A stretch of DNA of 64,000 nucleotides, from the NCBI GenBank assembly GCA_017506865.1, contig JAFCMP010000501.1:682001-746000 (forward strand), written 5' to 3'. Source of the DNA: Tribonema minus. Taxonomy: Eukaryota; Sar; Xanthophyceae; Tribonematales; Tribonemataceae. The notes under the pieces are model-generated. The model was given only the letters and a program-made list of their open reading frames with translations. It made no database searches and was not told the origin of the DNA. Both the position numbers and the translations under genes were made by a program. Positions 24,671-37,442 of the stretch are shown in pieces. How positions within the stretch are numbered: the first letter of the stretch is position 1; the number at the start of each line of letters is the position of its first letter.

Positions 24671-25278
24671 TTAGAGGGCCTGCACGTAGCTGTTGCTGCA
24701 GGCAACGCGCTGCCTCCACCGCCGGGACGGCACGGGCACGGGCTTGCTACATGAGTCCTCGCTATTGCATGAGGAGCCGCTTGGGCTTGACGCGCCGCTA
24801 GCTCCAGTGACCTGCGCTGTGCCTCCGATGCTCTGGATGCTGCTAGCGCGCCTCAGCTGCATCGTGGCCCGAGCCTCGCGCTGCAGAGGGCCCTCCTCGA
24901 GGCCGCCGATCGCCGAGGCTTCGTTGCCCGCAAACGCGCCAGGCCGATGGGTGGGGTAGTTCGTAATGCCGCCCCGAAGTACGCAATTCACTCTGCGCGA
25001 CAGAAAGCGATGCAGGAGAGGCGAGGTCAACAACTACGCGCGGGGTTTCGTGAAGATTGCTAAGACGCACGAGGCAGCACACGTTCACGTGCCCGCAAGC
25101 AGGCCGACCTAGCAGCGACGTACCTGCAGTCCAGTGAGCAGAAAACAGCTCCCTCGGTCTGGGCCAAGAAGCTGAACCCGCAGTTCGGACAGCGGCAGCG
25201 ACAACGACCTGGCTCACACAGGTCGATAGCAGTAAAGAATCCGCTGCTACCAGTGCCGCTACCCCCCGTCGCCGACAT
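24671..25278 (-). CDS. Small zinc-finger-like protein with a CxxC...FCSxxC core
   Basis: Two exons, 25278-25124 and 24992-24671, join in phase 2 to give 158 aa. The ATG at 25278 is preceded by a TATA-like element about 40 bp upstream. After a short Gly/Ser-rich start comes a compact cysteine module: DLCEPGRCRCRCPNCGFSF, then EGAVFCSLDCRVNC. This pattern resembles FCS/MYM-type zinc ribbons, which bind proteins or nucleic acid. The rest is Ser/Gly/Arg-rich and probably disordered, with QLRRASSIQSIGG as a possible basophilic-kinase site (RRAS). No exact family is recognised. It is the second FCSxxC protein in this window, on the other side of the channel gene from the first. Confidence 0.7.
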
Positions 25279-25318
25279 TGCTGATCCGCGGTCGGTACGT
25301 AGAGAGTGAGAGGGACAG

Positions 25319-25330
25319 TATATTATATAC
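25319..25330 (-). promoter_or_regulatory. TATA-like element of the zinc-finger-like gene
   Basis: On the minus strand the sequence reads TATATAATATA about 40-50 bp before the ATG at 25278. Position and composition fit a core promoter with a very short 5' UTR. Transcription start is not known. Confidence 0.35.
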
Positions 25331-26541
25331 CTCACCCGAGGCAACGCACCGGCACGGCAGCTGCCGTATTGATGATGATGTTTCACAAAAGGGTTTGGCG
25401 AGTACGCATGAAGAAGCTGACATCACACGTTTGATTGCTTCGTGCGCGAGGAGCTCCCACAGTCAGCGAACCTTGTCATAGAGCGTGGGGGCGAGGCACA
25501 GTACATCTGCCCACTACTACTGCGTGCCACAAGGCGAATATCCAGCAGCAAAGCATCTCCCCCCCTCTTGTCGAAACATGGAAATGAAACGTGAAACGCC
25601 AAGGTGAAGTTTGCTCAACCTTTCAGAAAAAGCGCCGAGCCGAGCCTGTGGGGCGCCTCTCATCGTCAGAAGCTGCTGCGAGTCTACTGCTCGTGAAGCC
25701 AGAAGTCAGGAGGCAGCACTTACGACTTGCCTTTGATTGCTGTTTTCAGAGGGCCGAGGCAAACGCAGATGATGCCACACCTATGATGATGATGCAGTCG
25801 CCACGTTGCCTGTGAGCTATTTAGCAGATCGAGGAGGACTGGCGCAGAAGTCAAATGGCAGGATATGGCAGGATCTTATCTTAGTTACCTGCGTGCGGAT
25901 CTTATCGTGGCAGTATCATGAAACAGCCTGAAGCAGCAGCAGCGTCGCTTCCACCTACTCGTTTACCGCGCAAATGATTCTAGCCACGATGTGCATGTAT
26001 GTAGCCGCACCACACATGAGAGTTACAAGAGTTACCTTGTGCCCAAAAAGTATATGCTCCCCCCCTTGTTTGCATTGACAACACCTCCCTGGAGGCTCAG
26101 AGGCTGAACATTGCAGGTTGCAAACACCTGAACCTTCAAATTAGTTGATCAGCCATCCAGGTAGACTACGAGACCATCAGTTTTTCTTCAAACAAATCGA
26201 CGGGCGCAAATAGTGATGGTCAACATCTCATGATCTCTTGTTGACGTAGGTATTCTCAAGTTTGATATCTGTGTTGTGTGGGCTGTGCAATATTGCACCA
26301 ATCAAAGCAGTCACCGATGCGCACAGTTCGTGCCGTGTTTGCCGGGCTGCTCATCATGCATGACCTGCTCGAATTGCTTGGTGTCAAGTGCTCATGCGAC
26401 GTGCATTTAATGCGTGCCATGCACAGGCTCATCATTGCAATGGCACCTGGCACAGCAAAAAACTAAATGATCAAATCAATCAACATCAATCATTATCATT
26501 ACCAATGTTGAAGTTACCCCGCCGCTGCTGCTCACCATGGC
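25331..26541. other. Intergenic region with one weak plus-strand ORF
   Basis: A plus-strand frame from an AG at 25626 to a stop at 25815 encodes about 62 residues (KKRRAEPVGRLSSSEAAASL ... SPRCL). It has a mixed codon pattern and no in-frame ATG, so I do not call it. The rest (25816-26541) is A/T-rich with no supported gene. Confidence 0.35.
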
Positions 26542-29500
26542 CTACGAAAACAGCGGCGACTCTGGCGGCAGCGGCAGCCTCCGCGCCTTTCGTGCGCTGA
26601 GCATGAGCTTGTTGGCTTCCCAGCTGTCAAATACGCTGCTGCTGCTCTTGAGCAGTACGCTGCTGCTCCACCTGCCAGCAGAGACAATTCGACAAGCAAA
26701 CCAGGTTTTAACCCAAATGCACGCTTCATGCTGTTCAAGCTCTTGAAAGCACATGGCCAAGGCCTGGGAAGATAAACGTGAAATCAAAATGGACATGTCA
26801 TGCTGTGTCACAGCAATCCACTGCAATGAAAACAGACTTTACAGATGTCCTACGAGCTCAGATCTACAAAGCCCTGAAGCTAAAGGGTGATATCATTGAG
26901 GTGGTCAACAATGGTGTTGACCTCCTTCTGCATCGTGCGTAGATCCATGAGGAGCACTGCTGACGTTAACTTGAAACATAAGCGCTGTAGTCTTCTGATG
27001 CATACAACGCAGCAGCACGTCTACACCGGTGCGGTTTGAAGCTGTAGACACCAAGTCACAGTTGAACGTTGACCCACAGCTACTGCTTTCTGTACGCCAC
27101 GTACCGAAATGATGCCACATGTGTGGCGTTCCTGGTGTGTGCTCGCCATCGTCGCAGTGCCCAGCGGCTCTGCTTTGCTTGCCAGTGAGAGGCAGCGCGC
27201 GCCAGCAGCAGCGGCGGCCATAGCCTCCACTGACAGATCGCCCAGTGCAGTGCCTGTGGATGGCAACGTTGCAACAACATTGACAGACTTGAGTGAAAAG
27301 TTGACGGCACGGAAACATGATGCCCCCTGAGTCAGCGCAACACTGATGTAGCAACTCTCACAATTGGTGAAGTGGTGTGCGCAAGTGCGCCAAGGCAGGG
27401 CCTGCAGCTCCAGTGCTTTGCTGCTTACTTGGGTACTTCTTGTGTGCTGCATGGTGCGGAGCGCCAGCGCCCCTTACAATGCCACCCTGACACAGCATGC
27501 ATGAATTGCAATCGTCTCAACTCCACCGCCCGTGCACGCCGCCAGCACGGCGCAGTCAGCCATTGATCTTGCAGCCTCAACCAAGGCCCTCGCAGCTCAC
27601 CTGCCGCACCAGGCGCCGCTGCGCCGACGACACCCTCAGCGCCACCACATGCCGCGCCCGCCCCTCCCGCCGCAGCAGCGCAGCCATCGCGACGTGCTGC
27701 GCCCATGCTCGCATCACCCGCCCGAGCAGCGCGCGCGCCGCCGCGCCCCTGGCAAAAGCACGCCGCTGCCGCAGGCGCCGCCGCCGCGCCAGCGCGCGCA
27801 TCCACTGAGCCGTGCCACGTCTCAACAGCTGCTGCCGAGCGCAGACGCTCGCCAGCTGCGCGCGCCGCCAGGTGTACAGAACCGCACACAACGTGGCCTG
27901 CTGTGCGGCCGCCGCGACGGCGGCTGCTGCGGCACGCACAGCACGGCGGCGACGAGGCACAAGTCGCCATGCCGCCAGCGTACGCCGTTGCAGCGCCGCC
28001 ACGGCGTGCAGATTGGCACTGCGCTCGGCGGCGAGTGCGGAGGCGGCAGCGCGCCACGCGCTCAGCGCCGGGCTGACGCGCGCCGCTGAGCGCTGCTGCA
28101 ACACTTGCTGCAGCGCTCTGATGCCCTGAGCGATGCGCGCGCGCCGCCGCAGCGCCGCGCTTTTCGCGCCCTTCCGCCACTGGCACAGGCAGAACTTGCC
28201 GAGCTTGGTGAGGCGGCTGTGGGCAAATACCAGGGCCCGTGCGCGGCAACGGGTGGCATGCGCCCGGTGCAGCGCGCGTGATTGTGAGTGCAACTGCCAC
28301 ATGCGCAGCGCCTGTTGTAGGCTGTCGCGCCGGATGTCACTCTCGCCAAAGCAGCGGTGCCGCCTGTGCGCTGCTACAAGCTCGCGCACACGCTTACGGG
28401 GCAGCAACCCCTCGCGCCATGTCACCAGGGCCAGTGCGCGCCTCTGCCGCGCATGCGCCGCCGCCGCTGCCACAAGCTGCTGCCTCCGCAAGGTGCGCAT
28501 TCGAACGGCGCGCCGCCACCGCTGCAGCTGAGCCGCTGCGTGGTGCCGCCGCGCCGCGAGCTGTGCCAGCGCTGCTCGATGACGCAGCTGAGCAATTATA
28601 CTCATTCGCACTTGCCATACACACCAACCTAGCCTGCGCTGGCGAGCGTGTAGCTGCGTAAAGTCGTGCCATTCGTGCACGCTGCGCGCTAGTTGGCGGC
28701 GCCGCAGCGCTGCTGATGCTGCGCGCTTGCAGGCGCTATGATGCTGCGCGCTGCGGGAGGCGTTGTGCCAGGTCTGCAGTGCTTGCCGTATATCCGCACG
28801 CAACCTGCATGCGTGTTGCAGCCAGACGCACCAACGATCAAGGCATACAGCGTGGGAGCAAACATCGTCAACCAGGCATGGGTTTACAAAGGTCATCTTC
28901 ATCAAGGCGATTATCATTAGGGACATGCTGCTTGTGTTTGTTGAACATCTCCTTGGTAGAAGTCGGGTCTTGTCCCAATTCGCCAAAGCAACGCATGGCA
29001 GCACAGGCGCTTGCACGCCTTTACATGACACACATGCAACTGTCATAATGCAACCCTAACGGTAGTGCCCAGTTGACACAGTTCACCCTGACTGGACTGC
29101 GTAGCTGCCGGAGCAGTGCTGCTTGCAAATCAGTCCAAAGCTCTGCAACAACAAGATCCAACACAAATCAAACATCTAGAACGCATGACCATGAGCACTT
29201 TCGGGACTTCAATCTTCATCGACAAAAGACAGCTGCACTGGCAGCACTCAATTGTCAGGGCCTCATATACTTGAGATATGACAAGTGCCCTTGCATGCAC
29301 TGGCCCAGGACACACTACTTTACGCTACTGCAACTGCATGCTTCCAATCAAACAGTCTACCCACCTGAGCCTTGTGCGCGCAGCTGCCCCACGCCAGCGC
29401 TCAACGCACCGCCCCGCTGCTCGCTGCCACCCATGGCGCGCCGCCGCATCATCACAGCCCCGCGTTACTGCCACCATAAACATCCTCGCCCGCCAGACGC

Positions 29501-32500
29501 GCACGCTACGGAGTCGCGCCATCACTAAACGCACTCTGCACGCCGCAATCGCGCTGTCGCGCACCACTCGCCTGGCAGCACAGCGCCGCCGCCAGGCACC
29601 GAGCGCGCCGCGCAGCAGCGCTGCAGCCCGCTGCGCAGCCGCCATGCGCACAGCGCCCGCGCCCCGCTCGCGTCCCCTCCATGTCTCCAATGCAAGGCGC
29701 GCTCGTGCGCGTCGCCGCGCGCGCGCTGAGCGCTGTGCCTGCACCTGCGCAGTGCTCGGCCGTTTCGCCACCTGAAACCGCTGCCGCTGCTCGCGCTGCC
29801 ACACGACCCAGCGCTCCGCCGCAGCGGCCAGCACGGTGCGCCGTCGCAGCGCATCCGCCGCCACCAGCGCCCGCTCAAGCGACGCTCGGATTTGCCTGAG
29901 ATGCTGCACACGGGTGTGGAGCGCTGATGTGCCGGTGCGCAGCAGCTCTGCGCGGCGGTGGGCTCGTGCTGCCTGCGTGCGCGACGCCGCCCAGCGCGCA
30001 CCGCGCAGCGCGGCGTTCCAGCGCAGCACGCCGCGGCGCAGAGCGCGCAAGCTGAGGCCCCCCGCCTGCTGCGGTGTCAGCTGGTGAGCGCTGCTGCCCT
30101 GCCGTGCGGCGACGCGCCGCCGCCACTGCCGCAGCGCCCTGTTGCCGAGCACCGCAACATGCGCTGCAGCAGCGGCTTGGCGCATACCCTCGCGGCGCTG
30201 CGCTGCTGACGCTGTCCGCCGCCAGACCACAACCGCCCCCCCGGGCACTCTCTGCGTCAGCATACAGCGACGGTGGTGATGCTCAGCGGTGCGCGTGCGC
30301 TCCGCCTGCAGCGCCGCGCCCGCCGCCAGCGCGCGCAGCCCGCGGCGCTTGCGCAAGTCAGCGCTCATCAGCGGCGCCGCACGGCCGCGTGCCTTGCGCC
30401 TCGCCGTTGCCTGCCATCGCCGCACATGAGCCATGTGCCCGTGCGCCACGAAGGCGTGCTCCGCAAGGTGGCGCCGCTGCTGCTGCGCGGTGCGAGCGTA
30501 CCAATGTGACACCGCCCATGGCAGCGCTCGCATCGCCGCCATCTGCACGCAATTGTGGAGATGGGTCGAGGCGCGCTGCGTTGCTGAGCGCTTCTGCCGC
30601 CGCAGCGCCACGTGCCGCCGCCACGCGCACCAAGCCGCGTAGCCGCTTTCCGCATGCAGCAGTGCTCCACATATACGGCGCGCTGAAGCCACCGCCGCCG
30701 CGCTCCGAGACCGCAGCGCCAGGTGCAGCTGCGCCACTGCCTGCTCGGTTGCGGCGCGCTTGTGCCGCCGCCGTGCTGCGTAGCAGCGCAGCACGCACAG
30801 GGCGGTGTACAGGAGGCCTGGCCCACGCGGCGACAGCAGCGCGCACGCCCTGCGGACAGAACTGTGCACTGCTGGGTCGCCACTGACGCGCGCCTTCAGC
30901 TGCGCCACCGCCCGCTCCATCGCGGCGCGCTTACGCCGCCGCCGCGCAGCGTACCGCTGCAGCACCCACAGCGCTGCGTACGTACACGCGCGGCCCGAGT
31001 TTGATAGCAGCGCGCACACACCGCGCGCCACTGCGAGCACTTCACCGGATCGCGCCCTGTCGCACAGTTGCTGCTCGGCAGAGGCGCGAGCGGCGGCGCG
31101 CTGCCTGTGCGCGCCTGCCCGTGACGCCCAGAGACGCACGCACCCCGTCAGCGCAGCAGCGCGCCACGCTGAGCGCTGCGCATCTGCTGCTGCTGCGTGC
31201 GCTCTGCAGGTCACCACGGCTGCGCTCCACGTGCGCAGCGCGCGCCGCAGCGATGCGTGCTGCCCACGTGCGAGTGCGCTGGTGGCCAGCTCCGCGCATG
31301 CTGCATTAGCGGCGGCAGCGATCAGGCGCCACCTCAGCAGTGCTCGGCGGCAGAGGCTGCGCTGCCCCAGGAGCTTGCGCGCCGCGCACACGCCGCGCCA
31401 GGCGCGCAGCACGGTCGCTACCGCCCGCTTGCTGAGTACGTTGCATTGTGCAGCGGCGGCACGCGTTGCGGTGTTCAGTCGTTGCCGTCTGTGCCACGCG
31501 CGCACGGCTCCGTGGAGGCTGAGCACTGAGTGATGGTCGCCTGTCTGTGCGAGTCGAGCTCGCAGGTGCTTGTGAAGGACGACTGAGGCGTGCCACCTTA
31601 GTACGCTGAGCAACAGCGCGGGATGGCGATGGCGCAGTGTCGCGGCTGCTGTCCGCATGATGGTCTCTTGGCGTGCGCTATGAAGTGACACTGTGCGACA
31701 CTGCCATATCTGCAATGCAAGTGGAGGTAGGTGCACAGCTCATGGTCATATGATGATAATTGAACTCCCTGTTGCTAGTCAATGCAGATTGGGCTAAGAT
31801 TGCCTCTGCGCAGGGCATAAGTTCATACATAATGTAGTTCAAACCGCAGTCTTGTAGTCTATACATACATACGTTTGATGGCACATGGCTGCTGATAGTC
31901 AAGGCAATGATTGTTTACAAGCAGCTCAACCAGGGGGTTCAGCCAGCTACAACAATTTTGTGCACCGTGTACCATGTGATTGAACTCCATAAAACAGCAT
32001 TGTTGAACATTACAGATGATTTGCTATTGATAACGTGCATGAGAAGATCATGGCTAGCCTCGGCAGTGATGTGGCAGCATCAGCAGATCATCTCCAGGGC
32101 ACAGCAGAGTGCCAAATGTCACTATGCCAGCATGCTGTTGAGCACTGCCCAGCTGACAAGTCACGTGAGTCAAGCAACACGTCCTGTAACAAGGACTGAG
32201 CACTGCAAGTGCTACGTGTGTGTACCCAATGCGCAGTAGGCTTTGACATAAAACGTTTTTCTGGGCTGATTCCTTTTTCATTTCCGTTTTGATTTTCTTT
32301 TTTTTTTCCGGCCGTCAAAACAGCCCCCATGGGGTGGCCACAGCCCTGCTGCTTGTACACAGAGTTGGCACAGTGGTCTGTTGACCGTGGGACATCACAC
32401 CCTTAGTCAATCTTGCCGCATCGGCCCAAACATCACAAAAATTCAACTGCGCTATCTAGGGTTAGCCCTAGGGTTGGACCTAACCCTAGTCCTAGGGTTA

Positions 32501-35500
32501 GATTTGGGCTAGGGTCAAGCCTCAAACTTAACAGGTTTGACTGGAAAGTGGCTCATTGGATGCAGCTCGGTGAGTGCTATGATATGCACTGCTCAGAAGG
32601 CAGATACGAGCACAAGAACACCACTAAGGAGACAATTCCTTATTTCCTTTTTGGCTCCGAGATGCCCCCTATTCCCTGCAAAAAGTCCTGCACGTCTTGT
32701 GTCAGAGCCTAATGCGCAGCGTGGCAAAACTGATACTGCAAGATACGACACATCACTGGATTACTGTAAAGTTACCAATAATCCATACTGTCTGTCTACT
32801 GATCGCTGTGGCAGTCACTGTTGAATTCTGCATTTGCAGATGCCTGCAAGCATATCAACACTTTCCATCATAGACACCACGAAAATGTACACAATAGCTT
32901 TTGTGTACCTGAAGCCCTTGCTTGCATAGGTGCCTGCTGCCATGCTCTGCCGCTCCCCTCTCCCTTAGCGCCTTGCCCCTTCTGAGCACTGCCCTCATGC
33001 TCCATGCACGCAACCCGCACCTCCACAGCTGCACGCGACGCGCCCTCTTTGCGCATGCGGCTGCGCCAGCAGTGATCCGCCATCGCCGCACCACCATGCA
33101 AGCGGCGCGGTTCAGATACCAGCGGTACGCCATCGCAGCGGCGCGCCTGCTGCTGGTGGCAGCGCTCCACCGGCACAGTGCGCGCGCTGCGCGGCGGCGC
33201 ACACGCGCAGCTGCAGATTGAAGTACATTCGGGTGCTGGAGGAGGCTGCGCAGCCGCCGGCGTGTCGCGGCGTGCGCTTGAAGTTTGCGCAGCGCGTGAC
33301 AGCGCTCAGTCGTTGTGAGTTGTTGTTGAGCGGCCTCCAGGCCACAAACCGTGCGGTGCTGCCACATGTGCCATGAGCGCCATCTGCAGGGATGAGAATT
33401 GATAGTGAATGATGCACAGGGGGGGGGGGCGCAAGTTGTGAGTTAAGTTGACATCAACCTGGGCGCTTGCCATGCATTGCTTGCTTGGGGTGACAAGTAG
33501 GTGGAAGCTGCACAGAGCATGCTAAGGCAGTCAGCAGACATGCTTTTGGACTGCTCATGGTCTGTTATGATCATCTAGATACAGGCTACGCGTGCTTGAT
33601 AAGTATAGTACATGTGCACACTGACATGCAGGTAGGTAGAAGGTGTGAATGTGCCGTTCTCTGCAAACAAGCGCAGAATGTCCCACATCAATACAAAGGT
33701 GGCGCACACATTGTACGTGCCAACGTGTGGCCGGGGCCTACATTTATGCATGCCGCTTAAACGGGTGGCGACGTCAACAAATGTGCAATGCGCTGGTGCA
33801 ACCTCACGCTGCGACTTTCACACACCTGTCCACCGATATGCTGAGCACTGCTGTCTGCAAGCGCAGCGCCACCGCACGCTCCTGTTCCGCACGCCGCCGC
33901 ATCGCCAGCGTCAGCCCTGCAACCCCACGCATCACCAGCATCACTTCACGCCACCGCTCAGCATCCGCAGCCGCCGCATGTGCCGCCGCGCACCGCTCCC
34001 GCCCTCCTCTCGCTTGCTGCAACCACCGCACAACGGAGCGCCTCGCTGAATATGAGCGCTGCTGCACGTGGGCGTTGAAGCAGGTGACTGACTGCTGCTG
34101 CCGCGCCGCCTGCGCTGCCGCGGCGCGTGGGGCCCAGATGCGCAGCGCGGCACGCCGCCGGTGCGCCGCTGCGCGCTGAGCATTTGCCCTCCCGCGTGCC
34201 GCAGCAGCTGACCGCGCGCCCCATCGCAGCAGCGCCCGCCGCCTCCGCAGCGATGCGCAGTGCGCCTCTGCCGCTGCAACTCCGTCAAGGAAGCGCCGCA
34301 CAAGCGCTGCGCGCGCTGCCGCTAGGCCAGCCCATTGCCGCACGGAGCGGCAGCGCCTCTGCCTTGCACAGTGCTCGGCAGCACGCTCCGCCGCCCGCCG
34401 CGACCGCCGCAGCACACGGCCGGTAGCACAGTCTACGAGCGCAGCGTGGCTACGGCTCAGCTGTCTTGAGCGCCAGTGAGCAGCGGCACGGCCGTGCGCG
34501 CTGCTGACGCGCACGCTGCGCAGCAGCGCTGCGATGCCGGTGGCCGCGATGCGCAGTTGGCAATGCTGGCGAGCGGCGGCGTGCGCGTGCGCCCAGCGCC
34601 GCCACCTGTGCCACAGTATGAGCGCTGCTGCCGGTGCTGCGCCTGCTGCCGTTAATGACAGTTGTTCATCGGACGCTGGCGCTGCGTAGCAGATGAGCGC
34701 TGCTGCTGCCTGCAGCCCCTCCAGCAGCCTCAGCAGCAGCGCCAGGCAGCGGCCAGAGCGCCCCCCAGCTTCTAGCGCCACGCGCACCAGCAGCAGCAGC
34801 TTGAATGTGCGACGCGCGCTTTCTGTCAGAACGGAGCATCGCCACGCGGTCAGGTGCCGCCGAACGTGCCTTCTCCAGTGGAGCACGAGCGCTGCCTCTA
34901 GGCGGCACTTGCGAGCAGCGATGTCAGTGGCGCTGCTGGACTGTGTGAGGGCGCCTGTAGACTCTCCTGCTGCTGGTGCTGGTACTGTTGCTGGTAGTGG
35001 TGGTTGTGGTGATGGTGAAAGTGCTGCCGATGGAAGAAACACTACTGTATGGCAGCGCTCGGCAGTGCTGTCGGTGATTGCCACGGCGCCATCATTCTCC
35101 GGCCGATGCAGTTGTGCCTGCTGTTGCTGTGGTTGCCAATCACCCACGCATGTTGAACGGCACTGGCGACTAGTGTGCTGATGGAGTGCAACGGTAGCAT
35201 CAAGAAGGCAGCTGCTGGAACACAGTTGTGCCTGCTGCTCGTCGCTGCTCTGACAGCAGTCGAGGTGGCTGTCCAATAACTGTAGCTGATGTGGCTGCCA
35301 CTGCTGCCTCTCGTGGTGCTGGTGTCGCTGTACTGGAGCCTGCTGCGGCTGCTGCTGCTGCTGATTGCCGGCAGGCATATATCCCAGCTCCGTCAACAAC
35401 TCCAGCTCAGCTTGCTCCTCTGCATGCGTCTGCAACTGCTCTGAAGCAGCACCTCCTGATGGCTCCGGCAGCAGCCGTTGGTGCACGGGATGGCAGTTGT

Positions 35501-36200
35501 CGCCCGGCTGAAGTGCGTTCAGGACATCAATTGCATCCTCAAGCAGGTCCGGCTCATGCTTGCGCACAGCAGCACCACTATTAGCATGAGGGTCGTGAGC
35601 ACCGTGTGTGACAGGTGCTAAATCGTTGATGGCATCTAGTGCTGGAGACAGCAAGCTGTGCGTATTAGGTGATACCACATGCGCTCCATCCCTGCCCAAA
35701 CCCACCGCACACTGACCGCTTTGATGTGGCGTTGCCGCCAATAACTTGTCATCCAGGGATACGGCTGCTGTCGCAGCAGCAGCGGCGATGCCCGAGGTTG
35801 ATACGTCGTCGTTGTTGAGGGCTTGAATGAGAGAACTGAGGCTCGGGGATGCCACATGTAGAGGTCTGGTAGCGGAACTAGCGTCAGAGAGTGGTTCCAA
35901 AGCTGGTGAGCCATAGCCACTGTCAGCATCACTGCTGATGCACAGTGTTTCTGCGTCGTCCCTCGCCAGCGCCCGCCCACCATCCTCAGCAGAGCAAAGA
36001 CTGCCGATGGTGTGAGCAATGCTGCACTTGGTGTGCCCGCCGAGTCTGGCCAACTCCCGCCACCAGTCCGGCTCTGACAGCATGCCAATAACATCGATGG
36101 CATCGCAGACCTCGCCAGCTAAGGTGGTATTGACGAATTCCGAGTGCAGAATTTCCTTGGCAGCTTCCCGCACAGCGTTCACCTGCAGGCTGCAGACGCC

Positions 36201-36231
<31 letters not shown>

Positions 36232-36332
36232 GCCTCAGCCAGGTGCAGGATACGAGCTAGGAGCGCCACTGCGTCAGCTGTGCGCCTTGGGTACGCCGCT
36301 ATCGCTCCTGAATCCTCGCCGTTCGGCGCCAT
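26542..36332 (-). CDS. Giant Trp/Arg/Ala-repeat protein, Sfi1-like (centrin-binding type)
   Basis: Six exons: 36332-33826, 33383-32909, 31709-29365, 28804-27601, 27253-27105 and 26671-26542. All phases agree, giving 2269 aa. The N-terminal 550 or so residues are acidic to neutral and low complexity, with a Gln9 run (CAG/CTG array at 36204-36230) and several Gln/His-rich patches. From about residue 580 to the end the protein is a helical array with spaced W followed by basic residues (ALRTWSAAV, LRRWRAHTRN, VFDSWEANK and dozens more). That is the look of Sfi1 repeats, where each helix binds one centrin in basal bodies or centrosomes. The ORF's first GTG was not used; the first ATG (36332) was. 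Repeat-rich helical proteins can mimic Sfi1, so centrin binding is inference. Confidence 0.75.
32456..32517. repeat. Interstitial telomere-like sequence, both orientations
   Basis: Degenerate TTAGGG and CCCTAA units alternate in an intron of the Sfi1-like gene (ctagggttagccctagggtt ... cctaaccctag ... ctagggttag), forming small imperfect inverted repeats. Confidence 0.7.
36204..36230 (-). repeat. CAG9 trinucleotide array encoding poly-Gln
   Basis: Nine CTG units on plus are nine CAG codons on minus, inside exon 1 of the Sfi1-like gene. It is a pure run and a likely length-variable site. Confidence 0.9.
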
Positions 36333-36521
36333 GCCAGTCAGCACGTGTAGTCAGCAGCCTATAGAGTATTTGGCCAATGAACCAGCGTCATAAGCAGCGG
36401 TGCCGCAATTCCAGACGCTTTGTATCGTCGCCAGCCCTTGAGTTCGTTCTTATCCCTAGGATCCTAGGTTCATTCCATCAACTGTTTTTCTCAACGAAGT
36501 TCAGCAACTTCACCTCGTTTC

Positions 36522-37442
36522 TTGAAGTCCGAACTTGGATCTAGTGGCTCTGCTCACAACACCGGCGCCACAGTTGCGAAAACAGAACTCTCAGCAGCAT
36601 TTGAAGCAGAATTCTATGATGGGCGTTGCGCTCATCTCGGCATTGCTGCAACAGCGCCAGCAAGCTGGCCCAAACGTGCGGCGCTCGCAGAGCTGATACA
36701 GCGACGATGCAAACGGACACTGGATGAACTTTGCACGAGACAGGGCAGATCCTGCGTCTATCGCGCGGCGTTAATCCAGCCCGGCTATCAAGCCCTGCAA
36801 CTGCCAGCGGTAAGAGCACTTCCTCTGTGCGCATTCGCTGGTGCTCGAAAGACTTGCGGCAGTAGCTATGAGGAGAAAAATAGATAGGGACAACTGATGT
36901 CTGTGATGTTTATCTAATTGGAATCTCATTATCTGAGCTACTTGATCTGAGTCTTGCATAGGCATGTCGATGGCGCCGTCAATCACGCATGTGGCACTGA
37001 CATGACCACGTGACATCCTTTTGTCCTTGCCTCTCCGTCCATCACAGGGATCGCTGCCTCCAGACCAGCAAGGAAGACTCCAGCGAAGTCCTTCCTGCTG
37101 CCATAATCAGGTGCGTTTGGGTGGTGGTCCACGTTATTGCCTGAGCCAGCTTGTGCTTTCTCAGATGCCAGCGTTCGGTGAGAGTTCAACAATGTTTTAA
37201 TTAAACTTCGAGCAGACGCCTCTGGTGCCTCTGAGAACACAACCATGTCTTGAGAACGTCTGAGCGCTTGATAGTGAGCATGTGCTTCTGTGCTGAGTGA
37301 GTGTACCTGAATATGATGTTCGTGTTGTGTGTCGCTGCATTTCCACTAGGTCAAGGACATGCCTTCCAAGAGCTTCTTCAAGCGCTACTTAATGACACCA
37401 CCAGGGCCTTCAGCAGCTGCATCAAGCATTGGGGCACAGTGA
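36522..37442 (+). CDS. Hypothetical protein, weakly supported, start not found
   Basis: Proposed exons are about 36522-36809, 37048-37110 and 37350-37442. They join in phase 0 throughout and end at a TGA at 37440-37442. The first encodes a segment like AFEAEFYDGRCAHLGIAATA with a basic helix after it. The last reads VKDMPSKSFFKRYLMTPPGP and has good codon composition. No in-frame ATG precedes 36522, and the middle exon looks better coded in a different phase, so it may be skipped or mis-bounded. The gene would be divergent from the Sfi1-like gene with under 200 bp between them. No family is recognised, and a minus-strand frame overlaps part of it. Confidence 0.3.

Noticed and set aside
24113-24754. 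213-codon plus-strand frame
   Set aside because: No ATG at its start, ordinary codon use in the first half, and its end overlaps the antisense of the zinc-finger-like gene, which has better support.
30074-30886. 270-codon plus-strand open frame and others between 27532 and 31533
   Set aside because: Shadows of the Ala/Arg-rich Sfi1-like exons, where GC-rich repeats keep several frames open.
36983-37246. Minus-strand 87-codon ATG frame
   Set aside because: Mixed codon use, no family match and no splice partner; it overlaps the weak plus-strand hypothetical gene, and neither is well supported.
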